Assembly: GCF_022346995.1 (NCBI RefSeq)
Contig: NZ_JAKRNM010000001.1
Coordinates: 992,001-1,056,000 of the forward strand
Direction of reading: 5' to 3'
DNA length: 64,000 nucleotides
Origin: Paenibacillus sp. ACRRY
Lineage (GTDB): Bacteria; Bacillota; Bacilli; Paenibacillales; Paenibacillaceae
The notes beneath the pieces were generated by a model that did no database searches, was not told the DNA's origin, and saw only the letters and a program-made list of their open reading frames with translations. Both the position numbers and the translations under genes were made by a program. Shown piece by piece: positions 18,455 to 25,421 of this stretch. Each line of letters begins with the position of its first letter. Position 1 is the first letter of the stretch.

Positions 18455-19933
18455 TTATAACTCAATGATACTCGTGGCGATATTCGAGCAAAATTCGCTG
18501 TCATGCTCCACAAAAAGAAGTGTTGGCGAGTGTTCAAGCAGCAAGTCTTCAATTTGCATACGTGAAATGACATCAACAAAATTAAGTGGTTCATCCCAAA
18601 CGTGCAAATGTGCTTCCTCACTGAGGCTTTTGGCAATCAGTACTTTCTTTTTTTGTCCAGCACTAAACGTGGAGATATCCTTATCCAGCTGCAGCCTGGA
18701 GAAATCCAGTTTCCGTAATATTGATTTGAAGAGACTTTCATCAATACCCTGTGACATCGCGTACTCGGATAAGCCTCCCGCGAGACCCGATGTATCCTGT
18801 GATACGTACGATATTTTAACCTGAGGATCCTTGCGAAGATGACCTGTGTAGTCAATATCCTCGCCGCAAATTAACTTTAGAATGCTTGACTTACCTGAAC
18901 CATTCTTACCGTAAAGAGCGATTCGGTCCCCTTTTTCAACCGTTAAATAAATATCCTTACAAACGATATTGGAGCCATATGCAATCGACACATTTTCCAA
19001 TTGAACGATTTCATTTTTGTGATACTCCAATTGATGAATCTGCAGCCGCTCCGAACTTTCGATATTCTTGAGAAGTTTGGATTTTTCTTGAATGGCAGAT
19101 TGCTGCCGTTGTTCGATGTTTTTGGAACGTTTCATCATTTTGGCAGCCTTGTGCCCAATGTAGCCTTTATCCACTTTGGAACCGGAGTTTCTAGTCCCAT
19201 TTTTGGACTTTTCAACCTCATGTGACCAACCGCCAGTCCGTTTAGCGGAGTCGGATAAGCGTTTAATGTCTTTCTGTAACTTTTCGTTGCTTGCAAGTTC
19301 ATATTGATCCTGTCTCTTCTTATTCTCCCACCAGGCGGAAAAGTTGCCTTTTTGAATCTCGATATTTGTTTTATTGATCGAAAGGATATGGTCTACGCTG
19401 TGGTCCAGGAAGGATCTATCGTGCGATACCAGGATAAAACCACTTTTTTTGCTTAGATAGCTGCTAACGAGCTTTCTGGCATGCATGTCAAGATGATTGG
19501 TTGGCTCATCAATGAGCAAAAATTGATTTTCCTTCATGAACAAGGCAGCCAGCATGACTTTCGTTTGCTCTCCATTGGATAGGGAATCGAATGGTCGATA
19601 CAGAACATCTTCGGAAACTTTCAGAAGGTTAAGCTCCCGCACCAGTTCCCAATGCTGATAGTCTGGATAAACATCACTTATCACATCAAGCGTCATCGAG
19701 TCTTTATTCTCAACTGGGAAAGGAAAGTACTCGAAATCAACCTGAGCAGAGATGGTACCACTATATTCATATTTGCCAAGCAAAAGGTTAAGGAAAGTTG
19801 TTTTCCCTCTCCCGTTTCTTCCGGTAAAGCCTAATTTCCAGTCGGAGTCCAATTGAAAACTCACATTTTCGAAAATATTATCGTAACTGCCGTCATAGGC
19901 AAAAGTCAGGTTTGATACGTTTATCATTGACAT
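18455..19933 (-). CDS. ABC-F protein of the Lsa/Vga antibiotic-resistance type
   Basis: 492 residues, two ATP-binding cassettes and no membrane segments. ABC1: GRNGRGKTT Walker A (~38), DSLSNGEQTKV signature (~116), LLIDEPTNHLD Walker B (~140). ABC2: GKNGSGKSS Walker A (~345), FSAGQKKKV signature (~425), VWDEPLNFVD Walker B (~447; the N-F pair replaces the usual T-N). The ~90-residue linker (WSHEVEKSKNG ... GHKAAKMMKRSKNIEQR) and the overall motifs match the Lsa subgroup, which frees ribosomes from lincosamides, streptogramin A and pleuromutilins. Drug range is inferred only. The SD AAGGA and ATG lie in a potential hairpin (see leader entry), as expected for inducible ABC-F genes. Confidence 0.85.
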   Translation of the reverse strand: MSMINVSNLTFAYDGSYDNIFENVSFQLDSDWKLGFTGRNGRGKTTFLNLLLGKYEYSGTISAQVDFEYFPFPVENKDSMTLDVISDVYPDYQHWELVRELNLLKVSEDVLYRPFDSLSNGEQTKVMLAALFMKENQFLLIDEPTNHLDMHARKLVSSYLSKKSGFILVSHDRSFLDHSVDHILSINKTNIEIQKGNFSAWWENKKRQDQYELASNEKLQKDIKRLSDSAKRTGGWSHEVEKSKNGTRNSGSKVDKGYIGHKAAKMMKRSKNIEQRQQSAIQEKSKLLKNIESSERLQIHQLEYHKNEIVQLENVSIAYGSNIVCKDIYLTVEKGDRIALYGKNGSGKSSILKLICGEDIDYTGHLRKDPQVKISYVSQDTSGLAGGLSEYAMSQGIDESLFKSILRKLDFSRLQLDKDISTFSAGQKKKVLIAKSLSEEAHLHVWDEPLNFVDVISRMQIEDLLLEHSPTLLFVEHDSEFCSNIATSIIEL

Positions 19934-20042
19934 AAGGGATCATCCTTTTCATTTATATTCAGATGGCTAAATAAATGAGGTTATGATCATGACATGATTC
20001 CCTTATTGTATCCCATCTTGAAAGAATCCAAGCATACGAAGC
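19934..20042 (-). promoter_or_regulatory. ABC-F leader with alternative hairpins
   Basis: On the minus strand AAGGG-a-ATCAT at about 19993-20003 can pair with ATGATCCCTT at about 19933-19942, which covers the end of the SD and the start. A competing small palindrome ATCATG-t-CATGAT occupies the same 5' arm. A 9-codon ORF (MGYNKGIMS, 19987-20016) ends inside the small palindrome but lacks a good SD. The layout resembles translation attenuation; all of it is inference from pairing by eye. Confidence 0.4.
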
Positions 20043-20171
20043 TCAAAGCCAGGTAAAACGATGCGTGAATGGATAAAGCTCCGAATTCCGATTCATGATT
20101 TGGTGAACCATGCCAATGTTCATATCCAGTGACAGGTCCACATAAACATCTACAACCTCTAATTCAGTCAT
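20043..20171 (-). CDS. possible 42-residue peptide upstream of ABC-F gene
   Basis: ATG 20171 follows AAGGGGGATAGAGTT, a good ribosome-binding site at 8 nt. Product starts MTELEVVDVYVDLSLD and ends PFTHRFTWL; no membrane segment, no family recognised. It ends 109 bp before the ABC-F start on the same strand, so it may be a regulatory leader, an independent small protein, or the remnant of a longer gene. Confidence 0.45.
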   Translation of the reverse strand: MTELEVVDVYVDLSLDMNIGMVHQIMNRNSELYPFTHRFTWL

Positions 20172-20289
20172 AACTCTATCCCCCTTTAAAATCATATGGC
20201 TTCAACTTTTAGATACAGAAAACTTAACATGGATAGGATTCGTGGGTCAAGGATGTGGTTCAGAGTTCGCAGAACGATCCGTGCGCAGC

Positions 20290-20337
20290 AAAGGGAGCCC
20301 GTTCTTATCCGGATCTGGACAAGTGCTCGCTCCCTTT
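20290..20337 (-). terminator. inverted repeat after acetyltransferase, weak terminator
   Basis: AAAGGGAGC ... GCTCCCTTT, 9-bp arms with ~30-nt loop, immediately after the acetyltransferase stop. The following T-run is only three bases, so termination may be inefficient. Confidence 0.5.
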
Positions 20338-20348
20338 AGAATGGATTT

Positions 20349-20987
20349 CTATTCAATAACACGGCAATCTGCCATGACTTCCGGTTTATAACGCATACTG
20401 TCTGTCTCCGTAATTTTGCGAATGACTCTGCAGGGTACACCTGCTGCGAAGGAGTCTGCCGGAATGTCCTGGGTCACTACACTTCCGGCACCAATTACAC
20501 ATCGGTCTCCGATGGTAACTCCTCCGCATACCGTTACATTAGCAGATAGCCATACATCGTTTCCGATCGTTACGGGTTTGGCGTAACATAACGTCTTCGG
20601 GTCACCGTTCTGATCTAGCATTTGCCGGCGTTCAGACGCAACAAACGGGTGAATTGGAGTAACAATCGTTACATTAGGTCCAAAACTGGTGTAGTCTCCA
20701 ATGGTAACCTTAGCATCGTCCTGAATGGTTAGATTGTAGTTCGCAAAGAAATGATGACCGATCTCTGTGTGAACACCATAATGAAAGAATACAGGCCCTT
20801 GAATGAAGCAGGATTCCCCTTTGCGACCAAGAATCTGTGTCAGAATCGCTTCACGTTCCTCTGCCTGATCCTCGAACATCTGGCTGTATTGATGGCTCAA
20901 GTTGTGCGAACGAAGTTTAATGCTCTTTAGTTCCGGGTGGCTGGGACTGAATAAAATCCCGTTCAATATCCGTTCTTCCTCAGTCAT
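20349..20987 (-). CDS. sugar O-acetyltransferase (hexapeptide repeat, Maa/LacA type)
   Basis: 212 residues. N-terminal mac-type helical domain (TEEERILNGILFSPSHPELKS), then a left-handed beta-helix of hexapeptide turns (IGHHFFANYNLTIQDDAKVTIGDYTSFGPNVTI). The catalytic His is in TPIHPFVASERRQ; PVTIGNDVWLSANVTVCGGVTIGDRCVIGAGSVVTQDIP closes the helix. Such enzymes move acetyl from acetyl-CoA to a sugar or similar hydroxyl; the acceptor is unknown. ATG 21002 directly follows the HAD stop but overlaps the SD GGGAG; ATG 20987 has 8 nt spacing and is chosen. Probably co-transcribed with the HAD gene. Confidence 0.9.
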   Translation of the reverse strand: MTEEERILNGILFSPSHPELKSIKLRSHNLSHQYSQMFEDQAEEREAILTQILGRKGESCFIQGPVFFHYGVHTEIGHHFFANYNLTIQDDAKVTIGDYTSFGPNVTIVTPIHPFVASERRQMLDQNGDPKTLCYAKPVTIGNDVWLSANVTVCGGVTIGDRCVIGAGSVVTQDIPADSFAAGVPCRVIRKITETDSMRYKPEVMADCRVIE

Positions 20988-21002
20988 GTGATCAACTCCC
21001 AT

Positions 21003-21815
21003 TCAATTCACGTTTTTTTGAAGGTCCATACAGTCTTGGATTGTCAGGAGAACACCGTTCTCCTCGTTGGATTTCGTAATAAAACGTGCTGCTTTTTTGG
21101 TATTCTCACAAGCATTGCTGACGGCAAAGCTGTATTTGGCAATAGACATTAGCTCTACATCATTCTCTCCGTCTCCAAAGGACATCGTTTCTTCATAAGT
21201 TACGCCGAGCAGCTCCTGCAATTTTTTAACCGTCTCTCCTTTATGCGTATGAAGTGCCGTGATATCAAGCCACTTTGGTTCTGAATCCACAATGTAGATT
21301 TGGCCGCCAAGTGTCTTTTCTACATGTTTCCTTAAGGCATTACTCCGTTCCTCTGTATCGTATACTGTTATTTTGATAAAACGGCTGTCGATCTCCTGGA
21401 ATGAGTCAATCTTCTTAACCTGTTCGTATGAGCTTTTAACCACGTTGTACATTCCCTCGGAGATGGAAGAGTGAACATATGCTGCATCGCTTGCACATAC
21501 AATGAGGGTCATGTCTGGGGCAAAACGTTGTATCGTTTCAATGCTTTGTAATGCAAGCTCACGATCAATGCTGAATTCTTTTACAACTTCCCCATCTTTC
21601 TTAATTCTGGCTGCACTATCTCCAAGTACCCATATCCCCTTGCCATGTTCTCCAAATAATTTTTCTACCCGTTCACACTGTTTTCCTGTGCATGCCACAA
21701 AGGTCATTCCCTGCTTCTGCATTTCTGCATGCACTTTGTTGAATAATTCAATATCGAATAATCCCTTGTTGTTCAGGAACGTCCCATCTAAGTCAGTTAC
21801 TACAAGTTTAATCAT
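21003..21815 (-). CDS. Cof-type HAD-superfamily phosphatase
   Basis: 270 residues. Motif I VVTDLDGTFLNN at the N-terminus (nucleophile and acid Asp), motif II Thr in FVACTGKQ (~40), motif III Lys near TLGGQ/TALHTHKGETVKKL (~195), and motif IV MSFGDGENDVELMSIAKYSFAVSNACE (~212). The C2B cap between motifs II and III marks the Cof/YwpJ class, which dephosphorylates small phosphorylated metabolites (sugar phosphates, FMN, PLP). Substrate not deducible. First gene of a two-gene unit with the acetyltransferase. Confidence 0.9.
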   Translation of the reverse strand: MIKLVVTDLDGTFLNNKGLFDIELFNKVHAEMQKQGMTFVACTGKQCERVEKLFGEHGKGIWVLGDSAARIKKDGEVVKEFSIDRELALQSIETIQRFAPDMTLIVCASDAAYVHSSISEGMYNVVKSSYEQVKKIDSFQEIDSRFIKITVYDTEERSNALRKHVEKTLGGQIYIVDSEPKWLDITALHTHKGETVKKLQELLGVTYEETMSFGDGENDVELMSIAKYSFAVSNACENTKKAARFITKSNEENGVLLTIQDCMDLQKNVN

Positions 21816-21866
21816 TTAGCAATCCCCTCTTTGTTTAAGGCTAGTTCATTACACTTTTCATACAAA

Positions 21867-21889
21867 CTTTATAATGTATGTTTATAAAG
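21867..21889. promoter_or_regulatory. inverted repeat upstream of HAD gene
   Basis: CTTTATA and TATAAAG arms with 9 bp between, about 50 bp upstream of the HAD start. The arm sequence recurs in the palindrome before the MFS gene at 23382-23397, so a shared operator is possible; the AT-rich sequence could also be a -10 region. Confidence 0.35.
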
Positions 21890-22013
21890 AGGACAGAAAA
21901 ATAAGATGATCATGTTTACTTGGCAATCGGTATGCAATTAATAAACTACATAGCAAGCGTAATCCATGTAACTGGTTTCATGTCAACCCTCTTTTTTCAG
22001 AACCATACATCTG

Positions 22014-22130
22014 TCACTCAAACCAATCATCGATTGAGCGCATGGGTTTCACTTCAATAGACTGTTTCGACAAAGCTAAACACGCATAGGCTGCGGCCCA
22101 GATGATAACAGCTAAAATAACATATGCCAT
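22014..22130 (-). CDS. 38-residue membrane peptide coupled to MFS gene
   Basis: ATG 22130 lies 4 nt after the MFS stop and is preceded by GGGGAGGTGAGAAA, a near-ideal ribosome-binding site that overlaps the end of the MFS gene. The product begins with one hydrophobic helix (YVILAVIIWAAAYACLAL), then a short charged tail with SIDDWFE at the end. The helix-plus-tail layout and coupling suggest a small subunit or stabiliser of the transporter. No homologue is recalled. Confidence 0.7.
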   Translation of the reverse strand: MAYVILAVIIWAAAYACLALSKQSIEVKPMRSIDDWFE

Positions 22131-22134
22131 TTTC

Positions 22135-23334
22135 TCACCTCCCCACTTTCTGAGATTTTAGGAGTATGCGATTCACGGTTTCCGCGCTAAATAACATCAA
22201 TACGAGCAGAACAAGCACTACAACCGGAAATGAATCTGTACTGGTCTTCGCTGCAAGAAACCCAAAGAGCGGAGGAAGCAGCGTCGTACCGCTATAAGCG
22301 ACAGCCATCTGGTATCCCATTAACTTAACGGAGTTTTCTTTCCCGAAGCGAGCCGGCGTTTCATGCAAAAGTCCAGGGTAGATTGGAGCAAGACCCAGCC
22401 CGATTAAAATAAAACCTGCTACCGAAAACGATGAAGGAAGCGGAAGTAACAAAAGAAGACCTCCCAAGATCGTGATCCATTGCCCATAGCGAATCAATAA
22501 TCGGTTATGGACTCTTAACGAGATAAAACCTGTAATGAACCTGCCAAACGTAATACCTCCGTAATAAAGAGAGATCCAACCCGCCGCCATCTCTGCCGAG
22601 ATACTTCTCGTTCCAACCAAGTAACTGGCTCCCCATAAACCTACTGTGGTTTCAACCCCGCAATATAACAGAAAAGCGAGCAACGAGGGCTTAACCCCTC
22701 TTAATCTCAAGACGTTCCCCGGCATACGTAATTCCGATTTCGTCTCGCTATCGGCCATCGTTGTTGGTGCAGTTTCGCGCAATGCAGCTACCCTTTTCCA
22801 CAACGGCAGCGTTATAAGAAGTACGATAACCAGTACGAACTGGATGACACCAACTGCAGCATAACCGCCTCTCCAGAAGTTCTGGTCTGCTATATAACCG
22901 GCCATGATGATGGGACCCATGGTAGCGCCAACGCCCCAGAAGCAATGCAGCCAGTTCATATGATGTGCTTGGTAATTTGCAGCGACGTAGTGATTCAACG
23001 CTGCATCCACAGCTCCTGCGCCCAAGCCGAGTGGAACGGCCAAGATCATAAACCATATCATGGAAGGTGCCATGGAAAATCCAATTAACGAAATTGCGGT
23101 TAGCAAACAACTGAACAACGTAATGTTACCTGTACCCATTTTCTGAATCATCTTCCCACTTGCCAGACTGGAAACGATGGTGCCTGCGGCAATAATCATG
23201 GAAATGAACCCTGCTGAGCCTACGGACGAACCTATTTCTGGCCATATGACCGGCCATGCAGATCCAAGCAGCGAATCCGGAAGCCCGAGACTTATAAAAG
23301 CCAGATAGATTACGATGAGAAACCAGGTTGCCAT
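22135..23334 (-). CDS. MFS transporter
   Basis: 399 residues, about 12 hydrophobic segments, in two halves split by a polar loop (~195-215, RVAALRETAPTTMADSETKSEL). Features of the fucose-permease-like branch: GLPDSLLGSAWPVIWPEIG after TM1, GLGAGAVDAALNHYVA in TM4-5, HCFWGVGATMGP, and GLAPIYPGLLHETPARFG in the second half. Members carry sugars or drugs; substrate not deducible. GTG/ATG at 23367 is out-competed by ATG 23334, which has GAGAGGAG at 8 nt. Followed at once by the 38-residue membrane peptide. Confidence 0.85.
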   Translation of the reverse strand: MATWFLIVIYLAFISLGLPDSLLGSAWPVIWPEIGSSVGSAGFISMIIAAGTIVSSLASGKMIQKMGTGNITLFSCLLTAISLIGFSMAPSMIWFMILAVPLGLGAGAVDAALNHYVAANYQAHHMNWLHCFWGVGATMGPIIMAGYIADQNFWRGGYAAVGVIQFVLVIVLLITLPLWKRVAALRETAPTTMADSETKSELRMPGNVLRLRGVKPSLLAFLLYCGVETTVGLWGASYLVGTRSISAEMAAGWISLYYGGITFGRFITGFISLRVHNRLLIRYGQWITILGGLLLLLPLPSSFSVAGFILIGLGLAPIYPGLLHETPARFGKENSVKLMGYQMAVAYSGTTLLPPLFGFLAAKTSTDSFPVVVLVLLVLMLFSAETVNRILLKSQKVGR

Positions 23335-23381
23335 CTTTGTAACTCCTCTCTTGATGTAGTTCATCACCCACGTTAATAAAT

Positions 23382-23397
23382 ATACTTTATAAAGTAT
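23382..23397. promoter_or_regulatory. 16-bp perfect palindrome upstream of MFS gene
   Basis: ATACTTTATAAAGTAT, perfectly self-complementary, about 50 bp upstream of the MFS start. Size and position suit a dimeric repressor operator; no regulator gene is adjacent. Confidence 0.5.
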
Positions 23398-23599
23398 TTA
23401 AGATAAATATGCGGGATATGGTCTTCCTTTGTCAATACTCATCCTATGAGCAACATCAGATATATATATTAATCTTCAGCCAAATCCGGAAAACCGTAAC
23501 ATTTAATCGAACTTTTATATTGAATGTTCATTGGGGAGAAAGGCCTTGCAGAGTTTAATATCCATGCACCTTAGCCCAAAGTTTGAAATCTCAAAACAT

Positions 23600-23642
23600 G
23601 AAAAAAGCAGCCAGGATGAAATATCATCACTAGACTGCTTCG
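23600..23642 (-). terminator. terminator of CNNM-type gene
   Basis: Minus-strand AAGCAGTC ... GGCTGCTT stem followed by TTTTCATG, 32 bp after the stop at 23674. Confidence 0.75.
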
Positions 23643-23673
23643 ATTAACTCATTCGGGAATAAAGCAGCTTGGC

Positions 23674-24990
23674 TTAAGCCCCTTCTTCCTCCACTAACAT
23701 TTCTAACTTAATTACATTTACCCGTGAAATCCGCTTATGCTCCGTCTCCTGAATGACGAATACATATCCTCCATATTCAACGGATTGACCAACTTCAGGC
23801 GGAATCGTCTCCACTCTGGAGTACAACCAGCCACCAATCGTGTCATAGTCGCTCCGATCCATATCCAGTTCGAATCGCTCACTGACTTCTTCAATCAGCA
23901 TCATGCCATCAATGGAGTATTCCATCTCATCCACTTTCTCAATGGCAGGACGCTCCTGATCGAACTCATCCTGAATCTCGCCCACGATCTCTTCCATAAT
24001 ATCCTCAAGCGTTACCATTCCGGAAGTTCCGCCGTACTCATCAATCAGAATCGCAATCTGTGTCTTGCTGCGCTGCATTCGCTTCAGCAGATCACTGATT
24101 GGCGTCGATTCCGGAACGGCAAGAATTGGCCGGATTACAGAAATAGTATCTGTGAGCTGGGACCGCATCAGGTCTTTGATGTGAATAAAGCCGATAATGT
24201 GGTCCTTGTCACCGTTATAGACGGGATAGCGGGTTCGCATGCTTTCACTGGCGATTTCCAGATTTTCCAGCATGGACTGATTGGCATTCAGACAGATCAT
24301 TTCCGTCCGCGGAATCATAATTTCACGGGCGGTTGTTGCCGTAAAATCAAATATATTATCAACAAGCGCCAATTCAGTATTGTCAATTAAACCGCTCTTA
24401 TTGCTTTCTTTCATGAGAATACGTATTTCATCTTCACTATGTGCCGAGTCATGCTCCGAAGCAGGTGCCATTCGAAACAATCTCAACAGGCTGTTCGCCA
24501 TACCATTCAAAGCCCAGATAAAGGGATACATCAATTTGTAAAAGAACGTAAGCAGTACCGCAGACCATAACGTGACCGTCTCCGATTTGCGGATTGCCAT
24601 CGTCTTGGGAGCAAGTTCCCCGAGTACAATATGCAAAATCGTAATAATAACAAATGCAATCACAATCGATATTCCGTGTACATATACTGGGCCGAGTCCA
24701 AACGCGGTAAACATGGGCTCAAGCAAGTGTGCAATGGCAGGCTCTCCGAGCCAGCCGAGTCCCAGTGAAGCCAGCGTTATGCCCAATTGGCACGCAGACA
24801 GATAGGCATCCAGGTTACGTACAATATTAGAAGCATAAATGGCTCTTTTGTTGCCTGCTTCCACCAAAGCCTCAATTCGGCTGCCGCGGACTTTTACCAT
24901 CGCGAATTCTGCCGAGACAAAAAAACCGTTCATCAGTACAAGCAAAGCAATTAAAAATAAATTTAATATACTCGGTAAGGGGTCACTCAA
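23674..24990 (-). CDS. CNNM/hemolysin C-type membrane protein (DUF21-CBS-CorC)
   Basis: 438 residues: DUF21/CNNM transmembrane domain (~1-200; FFVSAEFAMVKVRGSRIEAL, AYLSACQLGITLASLGLGWLGEPA, ELAPKTMAIRKSE), CBS pair (~215-340; ARE-IMIPRTEMICL, TRYPVYNGDKDHIIGFIHIKDL, IAILIDEYGGTSGMVTLEDIMEEIVGEIQDE), and a C-terminal CorC/HlyC domain. Relatives in Bacillus protect from Mg2+ excess or are linked to divalent-cation efflux; the old haemolysin label is historical. The only usable start is TTG 24990, since an in-frame TAG lies 12 nt upstream; AGGAT precedes it. A leader with two mini-ORFs lies upstream. Confidence 0.87.
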   Translation of the reverse strand: MSDPLPSILNLFLIALLVLMNGFFVSAEFAMVKVRGSRIEALVEAGNKRAIYASNIVRNLDAYLSACQLGITLASLGLGWLGEPAIAHLLEPMFTAFGLGPVYVHGISIVIAFVIITILHIVLGELAPKTMAIRKSETVTLWSAVLLTFFYKLMYPFIWALNGMANSLLRLFRMAPASEHDSAHSEDEIRILMKESNKSGLIDNTELALVDNIFDFTATTAREIMIPRTEMICLNANQSMLENLEIASESMRTRYPVYNGDKDHIIGFIHIKDLMRSQLTDTISVIRPILAVPESTPISDLLKRMQRSKTQIAILIDEYGGTSGMVTLEDIMEEIVGEIQDEFDQERPAIEKVDEMEYSIDGMMLIEEVSERFELDMDRSDYDTIGGWLYSRVETIPPEVGQSVEYGGYVFVIQETEHKRISRVNVIKLEMLVEEEGA

Positions 24991-25138
24991 ATTGTCATCC
25001 TATTCGCCGTCATTCTTCGGCAAATAGGTCCACCTCCTTCGAAAATGTAGGATATTAGCCATTCTGCCGCTCATATGCAATTTCAACTTCCCAATGCTTC
25101 CACCTCCTTCTAGTTTGTGTCGAATAAAAGGATATGCT
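24991..25138 (-). promoter_or_regulatory. CNNM gene leader with two SD-linked mini-ORFs
   Basis: Between the promoter and TTG 24990 the minus strand has two copies of GAAGGAGGTGGA. The first is followed at 5 nt by TTG GGA AGT TGA (25083-25094, MGS). The second is followed at 6 nt by an ORF of seven codons, MPKNDGE, TTG start, TAG stop (25000-25023), which ends 9 nt before the CNNM start. Reinitiation-type or attenuation control is a plausible reading. Confidence 0.5.
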
Positions 25139-25144
25139 TCTTTT

Positions 25145-25172
25145 ATTATATAACTCTAAACTACACAGTCAA
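25145..25172 (-). promoter_or_regulatory. sigma-A promoter of CNNM-type gene
   Basis: TTGACT (25167-25172) and TATAAT (25145-25150), 16-bp spacer, on the minus strand; near-consensus. Predicted start of transcription about 25138, giving a ~150-nt leader. Confidence 0.75.
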
Positions 25173-25348
25173 TCCGTGTCCTATGACAACGAAATGATGC
25201 TAACCAGCAAATTACTTTACAAAGGTAGCGAATACGCCGTCTTATTTACATTTGCTAACTAAGTATATTGAACAATCCCGAATGGATTATTGTTTATATC
25301 TTGTACACGGAAGGTGTCTAAATCAGATTCAAGGAAAATGTAAAACGT

Positions 25349-25394
25349 AAAAAGAGTATTCCCGTTGATATCCTAATTCAGGGAATACTCTTTG
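25349..25394 (-). terminator. terminator of sigma-DUF1835 fusion gene
   Basis: Stem AAAGAGTATTCCC / GGGAATACTCTTT with an 18-nt loop, then TTTACG on the minus strand. Confidence 0.8.
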
Positions 25395-25421
25395 ATGTTA
25401 CTGCGAGTTAAGTAAGTAACG

